Origin: an uncultured Lachnospiraceae bacterium
Lineage (GTDB): Bacteria; Bacillota; Clostridia; Lachnospirales; Lachnospiraceae
Assembly: GCA_946411695.1 (NCBI GenBank)
Contig: CAMKEX010000001.1
Coordinates: 23,060-87,059 of the forward strand
DNA length: 64,000 bases
Reading direction: 5' to 3'
Shown here: piece by piece, positions 19,673-28,465 of the stretch
How positions within the stretch are numbered: position 1 is the first letter of the stretch
How the letters are laid out: every line of letters starts with the position of its first letter
The notes under the pieces: model-generated
The model's database searches: none
What the model saw: only the letters and a program-made list of their open reading frames with translations
What the model was told of the DNA's origin: nothing
Made by a program: the position numbers and the translations under genes

Positions 19673-22600
19673 TTGATTTCAAAAGACTATACGCTGGGAA
19701 TAGATATCGGATCCACGACCGTCAAAATCGCCATCCTGGACCCGTCCTGTAATATCATGTTTGCCGACTACCGCAGACACCACGCAGACATCCAGGGAAC
19801 ACTCCGCGCCCTTGTTCAGGATGCCCACAAACAGCTGGGAGACATCACTGTGCACCCTGTCATCACGGGTTCCGGAGGCCTGACGCTTGCGACCCATCTT
19901 CAGGTCCCTTTTGTCCAGGAAGTTGTCTCCGTCTCCACTGCCCTTGAGAGGATCGCACCCAAGACTGACGTCGCGATCGAACTGGGCGGAGAGGATGCCA
20001 AGATCATCTACTTCGAAAACGGCAGTATCGAACAGCGGATGAACGGCATCTGCGCCGGCGGCACCGGTTCCTTTATCGATCAGATGGCCAGCCTTCTGCA
20101 GACTGATGCGGCAGGCCTGAACCGCTATGCCCGCGGATACCGCTCTCTTTATACCATCGCCGCCCGCTGCGGCGTTTTCGCCAAATCCGACATTCAGCCC
20201 CTGATCAATGAGGGCGCGACCAAGGAAGACCTGGCAGCTTCGATCTTCCAGGCGGTCGTCAACCAGACCATCAGCGGTCTGGCCTGCGGAAAGCCCATTC
20301 GGGGACATGTTGCCTTCCTGGGCGGTCCTCTGCATTTCCTTCCGGAGCTGAAGGCAGCCTTTGTGCGCACATTAAATCTCGATGACGAGCACACCATCGA
20401 TGTGGACAACTCCCACCTGTTCGCAGCCATGGGCAGTGCAATGAACGCACAGGAGGACAATTCCGCCCTCCTCTCCGAAATGGCAGACCGCCTGTCCGGA
20501 AAACTGCACATGGAATTTGAGATCGGCAGGATGGATCCGCTCTTCTCGTCACAGGAGGAATACGACGAGTTCTGCCACCGCCACGAAAAGGCCCGTGTGC
20601 AGCGCGCTGACCTGACCGAATACCGCGGAAACTGCTTCCTCGGTATCGATGCCGGTTCCACGACTACCAAGCTGGCCCTGGTCGGCGAGGACGGCTCTCT
20701 TCTCTACTCTTTTTACAGCAACAATAACGGCAGCCCTGTCAGGACTGCCATTTCGTCGATCGCGGAAATCCACCGCCTGCTTCCCGAAGGGGCAAAGATC
20801 GTGCGCAGCTGCTCCACCGGTTACGGCGAGGCCCTGCTCAAGGCGGCCTTCCTTCTGGATGAAGGTGAGGTGGAGACCATCGCCCATTACTATGCGGCGG
20901 CTTTCTTCGATCCCGAAGTCGACTGCATCCTCGATATCGGCGGACAGGACATGAAATGCATCCGCATCAAGAACCATGCGGTGGACAATGTCCTGCTCAA
21001 CGAGGCCTGCTCCTCGGGCTGCGGCTCCTTTATCGAGACATTTGCCAAATCGCTTGATTTTTCCGTACAGGATTTCGCAAAAGCCGCCCTGTTTGCAAAG
21101 CATCCCATCGATCTGGGAACGCGCTGCACCGTATTTATGAATTCCCGCGTCAAACAGGCGCAGAAGGAAGGAGCGGATGTCTCCGACATCTCCGCAGGCC
21201 TTGCATACTCGGTCATCAAAAATGCCCTCTTCAAGGTCATCAAGGTCTCCGATGCCTCCCAGCTGGGCAGAAATATCGTCGTCCAGGGCGGCACCTTCTA
21301 TAATGACGCCGTTCTGCGCAGTGTGGAGACCATCTCCGGCGGGCAGGTCACACGCCCTGACATCGCCGGCATTATGGGCGCCTTCGGCGCGGCTCTGATC
21401 GCCCGCGAGCGCTATACCGGCAGACAGAAGACGACCATGCTCTCCTTCGACGAAATCGAAAACCTCCGGTTTGAGACAACTCTGACCACCTGCGGGCGCT
21501 GCACCAACAACTGCCGCCTGACCATCAATCATTTCCTGCGCGGCGAGAGTGAGAATATGACGGACAATGCCTCTGTGTTTGAGGAATCCGTTCCCGTGAG
21601 CGGCGAAGGCAGTCACCGCAGAAAGGAATCCGGCCTTGCCGCCCGCGCCCTGGAGACAGGACGTGAAGTGGCGGACCGTGCCGCAAAAGCCATTGAGGAA
21701 AGCGCCATCGGAGAAGCCGCCGGACGCGCCAGAGATTCCGCCTTCGAGACCGCCGGGCGCGCGGCCAAAGCCATCGAGGAAAGCGCCATCGGCGGTGCCG
21801 CCGGACGCGCCAGAGATTCCGCTTTCGAGACCGCCGGACGCGCGGCCAAAGCCATCGAGGAAAGCGCCATCGGAGAGGCCGCTTCCAGAGCTCTTGAATC
21901 TGCAGGAAAGGCAAAGGACTCCGCCCTTGAGACTGCCGGACGCGCCAAAGATACCGCCCTCGACAGGGGGAACAAAAAGTCCAGGACCGGTAAAGAGGAG
22001 AAGGAAGACAGGAAACTCAGAGAGGACAAGAAGGATAAGGCCGCCTCCGCGAAACGCGGCCATGCCGCGCCGGCTCAGGAGCGCCTGTTTATCTCCGGCA
22101 ACCGCTGCGAGCGGGGTCTGGGCAAGGAAGCGGCACAGAACAATATGCCCAACCTCTATAAATATAAGCTGGGAAGGATATTCGGCTATCGTCCCCTCTC
22201 TGCCAGTGAGGCACACCGCGGAACGGTCGGAATCCCCCGTGTACTGAATATGTACGAGGACTACCCCTTCTGGGCGACCTTCTTCACAAAGCTCGGTTAC
22301 CGCGTGGTCCTCTCGCCTCTGTCCACACACAGGATCTACGAGATGGGAATTGAATCCATCCCCAGCGAGTCCGCGTGCTACCCTGCCAAGATTGCTCACG
22401 GTCATGTGATGTGGCTCATTGAAAAGGGCGTGGACTTCATCTTCTACCCCTCCCTGTTCTATGAGCGCCCGGAGTTTGCCTCCTCGGACAACCACTACAA
22501 CTGCCCGATCGTCACCTCCTATCCGGAGAACATCCGCAATAACGTCGAGGAGATCACGGAAGGAAAGATCAGGTTCCGCAACCCCTTCATGGCTTTCACC

Positions 22601-24679
22601 AGCGTGCGCACCATCACCGACGCCATGGAAAAGGAATTCGCCGGAGAGATTCCCGCCGAGGAAATCCGCCAGGCCTGCATCGCCGGCTGGCAGGAACTCG
22701 AACAGTCCCGCAGAGATATCCGCAAAAAGGGAGAGGAAGTCCTGAAATTCATGGAGGAAAACCATGTCAAGGGCATTGTCCTTGCAGGCCGTCCCTATCA
22801 TATTGACCCGGAGATCAACCACGGCATCCCGGAGATGATCACCTCCTACGGTATAGCTGTACTCTCCGAGGACTCCATCTCCCACCTGTCCACACCGGAT
22901 CGTCCGATCACCGTCCTGGACCAGTGGATGTATCACTCCCGCCTGTATGCAGCCGCCAACTACGTGCGCCTGCGCGACGATCTGGAAATGATCCAGCTCA
23001 ACTCCTTCGGCTGCGGTATTGACGCCGTCACGACAGATCAGGTCAATGACATCCTGGCAGGCTCTGACAAGATCTACACCTGCCTCAAGATCGATGAGGT
23101 CAACAACCTGGGCAGCGCCCGCATCCGCGTCCGCTCCCTGATCGCCGCCATCCGCATCCGCGACCAGAAAAACACCAGGCGCAATATCCGGTCCACGGCG
23201 ATCAAGAAGGTGCCGTTTACTGTGGAGATGCGCAAAAACTACACCATCCTGTGTCCGCAGATGTCGCCGATCCATTTCGACCTTCTCGAACCTGCTGTGC
23301 GCGCCTGCGGCTACAATCTCGTGATCCTGCCCAACGACAACCGCAGGGCAGTCGATTTCGGCCTCAAGTACGTCAATAACGACGCCTGCTATCCGTCCCT
23401 CTTCGTCGTGGGACAGATCATGGAGGCTCTTGACTCCGGCAAATACGATCTGGACAGGACAGCGGTCCTGATGACCCAGACCGGCGGCGGCTGCCGCGCC
23501 TCCAACTACGTCGGCTTTATCCGCCGGGCACTGACAAAGGCAGGCATGGGCCAGATCCCTGTTGTCTCGGTCAATATGTCCGGCCTTGAAGAGAATCCTG
23601 GCTTCAAGCTCGATCTCAGACTCATCACCCGCGCGGCATATGCCGTTGTCTTCGGCGATGTCATGATGCGCTGCGTCTACCGCATACGCCCCTATGAACT
23701 CAAAAAGGGCAATGTAGAGGCCAAGCATCAGAAGTGGATCCGGATCTGCACCGACTTCCTGACAAAGACCAACGGCCTGAATCTTCCCAAGGTCCAGCGT
23801 CTTGCCATACAGATGATCCGGGATTTCGATTCCATCCCGATCCGCGAGGAGAGAAAGCCCCGCGTCGGTATCGTCGGCGAAATCCTTGTCAAATACGCTC
23901 CTGCAGCCAACAACTACCTGGTCGACCTCCTCGAACAGGAGGGCGCGGAGGCCACTGTCCCCGACCTGATGGGCTTTATGCTCTACTGCTTCTACAACCA
24001 GGTCTACAAGGCTGAACACCTGGGCACGAGCAAAAAGACCGCCAGAAAGAGCACACTCGGCATCCGTGCCATCGAAGCCGCGCTCAAGCCCATTTACAGG
24101 GCATACGAAAAGAGTGTCCACTTCGAGGCACCCGCCAGCATTTATGATCTCGTCAAATTCGCCGAGCCCATCGTTTCCATCGGCAACGAGACAGGCGAAG
24201 GATGGTTCCTCACCGGGGAGATGATCGAACTGATCAATGACGGAGTTGAAAATATCGTCTGTATCCAGCCTTTCGGCTGCCTGCCCAACCACGTAGTCGG
24301 CAAGGGCGTCATCAAGGCTATCCGCAGGGAATACCCTCTGGCCAATATTGCCGCCATCGACTATGATCCCGGCGCCAGCGAAGTCAATCAGCTCAACCGG
24401 ATCAAGCTGATGCTGGCTACTGCCCAGAAAAATCTGGAGAAGAAAAAGGCAGGCCTGATCCCCGGCACCGCTGCAGCCGCGGAAAATACTGCTGATGAGC
24501 GTGCTGCCATGGAGACCGCCCCCGAGATCGACAGTGAAAATGCTTCCATCGGCTGTGTCCCCGACACCACTTCCTCAGAGGAAAAGGCAGGTCATGCAGC
24601 CCGCAGCGGCAAAGCTTCCGGTCCTCTCGATTCCGGCCGCAGAGGCCGCGGGCTTTCCCGCCTCTTCCGCAGAAAATAA
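19673..24679 (+). CDS. Acyl-CoA dehydratase activase / 2-hydroxyglutaryl-CoA dehydratase-type fusion protein (1668 aa), TTG start
   Basis: Two BcrAD/BadFG ATPase modules (LGIDIGSTTVKIAI; LGIDAGSTTTKLALV), CGRCTNNC, DUF2229/HgdB-like C-terminal region; internal repeat insertion. Confidence 0.9.
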   Translation: MISKDYTLGIDIGSTTVKIAILDPSCNIMFADYRRHHADIQGTLRALVQDAHKQLGDITVHPVITGSGGLTLATHLQVPFVQEVVSVSTALERIAPKTDVAIELGGEDAKIIYFENGSIEQRMNGICAGGTGSFIDQMASLLQTDAAGLNRYARGYRSLYTIAARCGVFAKSDIQPLINEGATKEDLAASIFQAVVNQTISGLACGKPIRGHVAFLGGPLHFLPELKAAFVRTLNLDDEHTIDVDNSHLFAAMGSAMNAQEDNSALLSEMADRLSGKLHMEFEIGRMDPLFSSQEEYDEFCHRHEKARVQRADLTEYRGNCFLGIDAGSTTTKLALVGEDGSLLYSFYSNNNGSPVRTAISSIAEIHRLLPEGAKIVRSCSTGYGEALLKAAFLLDEGEVETIAHYYAAAFFDPEVDCILDIGGQDMKCIRIKNHAVDNVLLNEACSSGCGSFIETFAKSLDFSVQDFAKAALFAKHPIDLGTRCTVFMNSRVKQAQKEGADVSDISAGLAYSVIKNALFKVIKVSDASQLGRNIVVQGGTFYNDAVLRSVETISGGQVTRPDIAGIMGAFGAALIARERYTGRQKTTMLSFDEIENLRFETTLTTCGRCTNNCRLTINHFLRGESENMTDNASVFEESVPVSGEGSHRRKESGLAARALETGREVADRAAKAIEESAIGEAAGRARDSAFETAGRAAKAIEESAIGGAAGRARDSAFETAGRAAKAIEESAIGEAASRALESAGKAKDSALETAGRAKDTALDRGNKKSRTGKEEKEDRKLREDKKDKAASAKRGHAAPAQERLFISGNRCERGLGKEAAQNNMPNLYKYKLGRIFGYRPLSASEAHRGTVGIPRVLNMYEDYPFWATFFTKLGYRVVLSPLSTHRIYEMGIESIPSESACYPAKIAHGHVMWLIEKGVDFIFYPSLFYERPEFASSDNHYNCPIVTSYPENIRNNVEEITEGKIRFRNPFMAFTSVRTITDAMEKEFAGEIPAEEIRQACIAGWQELEQSRRDIRKKGEEVLKFMEENHVKGIVLAGRPYHIDPEINHGIPEMITSYGIAVLSEDSISHLSTPDRPITVLDQWMYHSRLYAAANYVRLRDDLEMIQLNSFGCGIDAVTTDQVNDILAGSDKIYTCLKIDEVNNLGSARIRVRSLIAAIRIRDQKNTRRNIRSTAIKKVPFTVEMRKNYTILCPQMSPIHFDLLEPAVRACGYNLVILPNDNRRAVDFGLKYVNNDACYPSLFVVGQIMEALDSGKYDLDRTAVLMTQTGGGCRASNYVGFIRRALTKAGMGQIPVVSVNMSGLEENPGFKLDLRLITRAAYAVVFGDVMMRCVYRIRPYELKKGNVEAKHQKWIRICTDFLTKTNGLNLPKVQRLAIQMIRDFDSIPIREERKPRVGIVGEILVKYAPAANNYLVDLLEQEGAEATVPDLMGFMLYCFYNQVYKAEHLGTSKKTARKSTLGIRAIEAALKPIYRAYEKSVHFEAPASIYDLVKFAEPIVSIGNETGEGWFLTGEMIELINDGVENIVCIQPFGCLPNHVVGKGVIKAIRREYPLANIAAIDYDPGASEVNQLNRIKLMLATAQKNLEKKKAGLIPGTAAAAENTADERAAMETAPEIDSENASIGCVPDTTSSEEKAGHAARSGKASGPLDSGRRGRGLSRLFRRK
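21679..21903 (+). repeat. In-frame 81-bp tandem repeat (~2.7 copies) inside the activase gene
   Basis: 27-aa unit GRAAKAIEESAIGEAAGRARDSAFETA repeated. Confidence 0.9.
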
Positions 24680-24806
24680 AGATCTGAAAGGAAAACCCCT
24701 TAATGAAAACCGTTAACGCAACCAGATAATGAAATTCGATCATCATTCCAGATCATCAGGTCTTCATCCATCAGATCTTCATGCCACGTAAACAATAATC
24801 ACGCAC

Positions 24807-24846
24807 AAAAACTCCGGAATCAGTCATCTGAATCCGGAGTTTTTTA
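24807..24846 (+). terminator. Intrinsic terminator after the activase gene
   Basis: ACTCCGGA...TCCGGAGTTTTTT. Confidence 0.85.
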
Positions 24847-24903
24847 TATCATCTATATACAGATCTACGGCAAATATGGGATGTCCGGACTGTATTTTGC
24901 GCA

Positions 24904-24970
24904 GAAAAAAGGAAGAGTATTCATCTGCCGTCTTTTCCAACGGTCTTACTGCGACGAATACTCTTCCTTA
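24904..24970 (-). terminator. Intrinsic terminator of the orphan minus-strand transcript
   Basis: AAGGAAGAGTATTC...GAATACTCTTCCTT followed by TTTT on the minus strand. Confidence 0.85.
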
Positions 24971-25659
24971 GAAAACACCATCCAATGGACTTATCCTCCT
25001 TTTTGTCTGGCTTTCCGCTCTCTTTCCTCTTCATCTTTTGTACTGATTGTACTGTGATGTCCGCACTCAGATCTCCGCTGCACTCTCTGGTGCTTTCTCC
25101 GGATCTACAATCTGTTTCCTGAATTACTGGTCCCTTCGAAACTTACCTCTCAATCCCTTTCCTCTACTATCTGATCGATGCGATAATCCGAAAGAGGACT
25201 GTTCCATCCTGATTCCCATCCTGCATCTTTCCGGTTTCCGATTCCAGTTCCTGTCGGGTTTTTATTCGTCAGGTGAATTCATTCATCAGAGCTGTGATCT
25301 TTCAAAATATCCGATGCTGTGATTCATCACTTCTCTTTGTGTACTCAATTGCGGAACATATTCAATTGTAACTGATTGATGGAGCTTAGATTAAATGTTT
25401 CCGGTGGCATGTACCTACCTTTCTTCTTCTTTTTGTCCGTCCTCTGACTGCCTGTCGGGATGTCCGAAAAATATGGGAGAGACCGGCGGCTGTCTGCCTT
25501 CCTGATCTGATCCTGCGAAACTGCTCTTTGAAGCAGCCTCCTTACGGAAAGTCCTTTGAGACTGTCCGATCATTCGAAACTGTCTCCGCTGGCATCTGAA
25601 CTTATATAAAAGAAGATTGATCGGTGAGCTTCTCGTCACCTTTTCTTGAAGTACTTTAT
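24904..25659 (-). ncRNA. Candidate large (~755 nt) orphan non-coding transcript
   Basis: Perfect consensus promoter 25666-25694 (minus), terminator 24904-24970 (minus), no recognisable ORF between. Confidence 0.5.
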
Positions 25660-25665
25660 GTGATT

Positions 25666-25694
25666 ATTATAGCGACTAACCTTTATTTTGTCAA
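25666..25694 (-). promoter_or_regulatory. Perfect consensus housekeeping promoter
   Basis: Minus strand TTGACA-AAATAAAGGTTAGTCGC(17)-TATAAT, AT-rich upstream. Confidence 0.8.
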
Positions 25695-25840
25695 TTAATT
25701 AGCGTGAAAAATCTATTATTATCGGAATATTCAGTCATTTGTCTACAATTTCGATCCAATTCTCTGTAGGCGCGGAATCTCACAGACTGACATTCCCTGA
25801 CTCCACGATCCCTCTTTCAGAGGCTTAAACCAGTCAAAAA

Positions 25841-25869
25841 AACGGCACCGCCGTAAAGACGGTGCCGCT
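25841..25869 (-). terminator. Terminator downstream of glyA
   Basis: CGGCACCG...CGGTGCCG with T-run on the minus strand. Confidence 0.8.
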
Positions 25870-25903
25870 GTCGCTGCGGATTCTTTTGTTCTGATCTCTG
25901 TGA

Positions 25904-27142
25904 TCAGTCCAGGGGATACTTTGCCGTAATTCCGGCGATGATCGCCTTTGCGGGCTCGATGCCTGCTTCCCTGTCCCTGATGACAAGGGCAATGGCCTCT
26001 GCGACCTGGTCCATATCCTCTTCCTTGAGGCCGCGGGTTGTCGCAGCGGGAGATCCGAGACGGATACCGCTGGTAACAAAAGGAGAACGCTGCTCATTGG
26101 GGATGGTATTCTTGTTGGCTGTGATATGTGCCTCATCAAGCCACTTCTCGACTTCCTTACCGGTGAGATCCTGTTTTGTGAGGTCGATCAGCATCAGGTG
26201 GTTGTCTGTGCCGCCGGATACAATATCAACGCCTCTCTTCTTGAGGCCTTCGCAGAGTGCAGCCGCATTGTTGATGACCTGCTGCTGGTAAACCTTGAAG
26301 GAAGGATCGAGAGCTTCTTTGAAGCAGACAGCCTTGGCTGCGATCACATGTTCAAGAGGGCCGCCCTGGGTTCCGGGGAACACACACTTGTTGAAGTTGT
26401 ACTTCTTCGCTGTCTCTTCCATAGCCAGGATCAGTCCGCCTCTGGGGCCGCGCAGAGTCTTGTGGGTCGTAGTTGTCACAACATCTGCATAGGGGAAGGG
26501 ACTGGGATGAAGGCCGGCCACGACGAGACCTGCAATGTGGGCGATGTCAGCCATCAGGACTGCACCGCAGGCATCGGCTGCTTCGCGGAACTTCTTGAAA
26601 TCGATGGTTCTGCAGTAAGCGGAAGCGCCGGCGATGATCATCTTGGGCTTTGCTTCGATCGCGATCCGTTTGAGTTCGTCGTAATCGATAAAGCCGTTCT
26701 CATCTACGCCGTAAGGAACGATATTATAATAAGTACCGGAGATATTGGCAGCACTGCCGTGGGTAAGATGTCCGCCCTGATTGAGGTTCATGCCCATCAG
26801 AGTGTCGCCGGGCTTGAGAATGGCAAACTCTACCGCGAGATTGGCGGAAGCGCCGGAGTGAGGCTGTACGTTTGCATATGTGCACCCGAAAAGCTCTTTT
26901 GCGCGCTCGACTGCGATGGTCTCGACGACGTCGATCACCTGGCATCCGCCATAATAGCGCTTGCCGGAATAGCCTTCCGCATACTTGTTGGTAAGGGGAC
27001 TGCCCATGGCTGCCATAACGGCCTTGCTGGTCCAGTTTTCGGAGGCAATCAATTCTATATGATCGTTCTGGCGCTGAACTTCCTGCTCAATAGCTGCCGC
27101 AATATCGGGATCAACCTTTCTGACTTCCTCAATTGAATACAT
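25904..27142 (-). CDS. glyA: Serine hydroxymethyltransferase
   Basis: [58 protein letters not shown]. Confidence 0.97.
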   Translation of the reverse strand: MYSIEEVRKVDPDIAAAIEQEVQRQNDHIELIASENWTSKAVMAAMGSPLTNKYAEGYSGKRYYGGCQVIDVVETIAVERAKELFGCTYANVQPHSGASANLAVEFAILKPGDTLMGMNLNQGGHLTHGSAANISGTYYNIVPYGVDENGFIDYDELKRIAIEAKPKMIIAGASAYCRTIDFKKFREAADACGAVLMADIAHIAGLVVAGLHPSPFPYADVVTTTTHKTLRGPRGGLILAMEETAKKYNFNKCVFPGTQGGPLEHVIAAKAVCFKEALDPSFKVYQQQVINNAAALCEGLKKRGVDIVSGGTDNHLMLIDLTKQDLTGKEVEKWLDEAHITANKNTIPNEQRSPFVTSGIRLGSPAATTRGLKEEDMDQVAEAIALVIRDREAGIEPAKAIIAGITAKYPLD

Positions 27143-27237
27143 CTAATTCTCCCTTCTGGTACGTTTGTAAGATGCTTATGTATAAAGATGCCGGCAAATA
27201 ACGCCGCAGTCATTACTTTAAGCTGTCACAGAATCAA

Positions 27238-27266
27238 AGTATAGCAAGAAGCTTCTCGTTGTGCAA
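27238..27266 (-). promoter_or_regulatory. Predicted glyA promoter
   Basis: Minus strand TTGCAC-N17-TATACT. Confidence 0.6.
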
Positions 27267-27494
27267 GCGAAAAATAATTCATAATCTATTCCGCAAAATG
27301 GTCATCTTTTATATGTTTTTACCAATATAAGTCTGTATATTCCCCTTTTCCGCCCCCTGTACGGCATGATTTTATGAACAATTCATAAATGATTGAAAAA
27401 AAATATTGCCAAGAAAACCATAAAGTTGTAACATGCCTGTAGCCAATGGAAAAAACAATTTTTTAACAATCAGTCACCAAAGAGGGTATTTTTC

Positions 27495-28247
27495 ATGAAT
27501 AAAAGAAAGGAATCTTTCGCAGGAGGTCGTTTTAGCGGAGCCTTTCCTTTAGAAAAGCTCAGGACAGTGAGGCCGATGATCGGCTATACGATCGCATATC
27601 TGTTGTCTTTCATGCTGATCGAGCATTGGAACCGCCTGCACTATACAGTAATCCATACCAATGTAGATGACATGATCCCCTTCTCACCGGTTTTTGTCAT
27701 CCCTTACTTGATCTGGTTTCCTTATGTAACCGTCTTCTGTGTTTTTCTCCTGATCAAAAATGAGGAGTTCTACCACAGGCTCTGCACGACACTGGTGATC
27801 GGAATGACAATCTTCATTGTTGTCTCCGTCATCTTTCCCAACATTCATCTGCTCAGACCCGAGACCATGCCGGTTGACAATGTGTTCACGCATATGATCT
27901 CAATGCTCTATCTCGCTGACACGCCGACAAATCTGACACCCAGCATTCATGTGTTCAACAGTCTCGCGATCATCGCAGCCGCGTGGGAGTGGAACTGGCA
28001 GACCGATGACGGTCATGTCTACGGGAATCAGGTGCGCGGAATCTGGCGCGCAGTCATCACTGTAATCGGCATTTTGATCTCACTCTCCACCATGCTGATC
28101 AAACAGCATTCTTTCTCCGATGTTGTGATCGCCGCAGGCCTCTTCCTGTTTACACACCTGCTTGTGTACCGCTTCGATTTTATGTTTATCGGCGGCAGGA
28201 GGCGCGTACGCCGTCCGGTCCTCCAGCCCAGATCGGCTCGTTCCTGA
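27495..28247 (+). CDS. PAP2-family phosphatase / inositolphosphotransferase-like membrane protein
   Basis: NLTPSIHVFNSLAI ... KQHSFSDVVIAAGLFL; 6 TM segments. Confidence 0.8.
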   Translation: MNKRKESFAGGRFSGAFPLEKLRTVRPMIGYTIAYLLSFMLIEHWNRLHYTVIHTNVDDMIPFSPVFVIPYLIWFPYVTVFCVFLLIKNEEFYHRLCTTLVIGMTIFIVVSVIFPNIHLLRPETMPVDNVFTHMISMLYLADTPTNLTPSIHVFNSLAIIAAAWEWNWQTDDGHVYGNQVRGIWRAVITVIGILISLSTMLIKQHSFSDVVIAAGLFLFTHLLVYRFDFMFIGGRRRVRRPVLQPRSARS

Positions 28248-28267
28248 GCATATACAAACCGAAACTG

Positions 28268-28302
28268 AAAAGCCCCCCGGCAAATCTGCCGGGGGGCTTT
28301 TT
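28268..28302 (+). terminator. Strong intrinsic terminator
   Basis: AAAAGCCCCCCGGCaaatctGCCGGGGGGCTTTTT. Confidence 0.9.
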
Positions 28303-28352
28303 GACTGTCTCTTCAGTTCTTACTTCTGTATCACGCCCTCTCCCGGGGCAAA

Positions 28353-28399
28353 ACATCCGGAGTAAAACAAAGATTGCATCGGCAGGATTATTTTACTCT
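28353..28399. repeat. Dispersed hairpin repeat, copy A
   Basis: ACATCCGGAGTAAAAC...GCATCGGCAGGATTATTTTACTCT. Confidence 0.75.
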
Positions 28400-28421
28400 T
28401 CCGCAGCATACCGGAGCACAA

Positions 28422-28465
28422 ACATCCGGAGTGAAAAATCCTGCATCGGCAGTATTTTTTACTCT
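28422..28465. repeat. Dispersed hairpin repeat, copy B (overlaps the LCP gene stop codon)
   Basis: ACATCCGGAGTGAAAAATCCTGCATCGGCAGTATTTTTTACTCT. Confidence 0.8.

Noticed and set aside
21525-21914. Repetitive Arg/Trp-rich minus-strand ORF (RWRFPRWLWPRARRSRRRNLWR)
   Set aside because: Antisense reading of the in-frame activase repeats, not an antimicrobial peptide-like gene
20549-24292. 1247-aa minus-strand ORF antisense to the activase gene
   Set aside because: Frame mirrors the codon bias of the GC-rich sense gene; the protein has no recognisable domains and the sense ORF has clear family motifs
25047-25322. 91-aa plus-strand ORF inside the orphan transcript region
   Set aside because: No promoter or SD on that strand, no recognisable features, and it runs against the clear minus-strand promoter/terminator pair
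26126-27136. 336-aa plus-strand ORF opposite glyA
   Set aside because: Antisense shadow of a highly conserved SHMT
27143-27494. Possible riboswitch upstream of glyA
   Set aside because: The leader is short after the predicted promoter and shows no glycine, ZTP or THF riboswitch consensus that I can recognise
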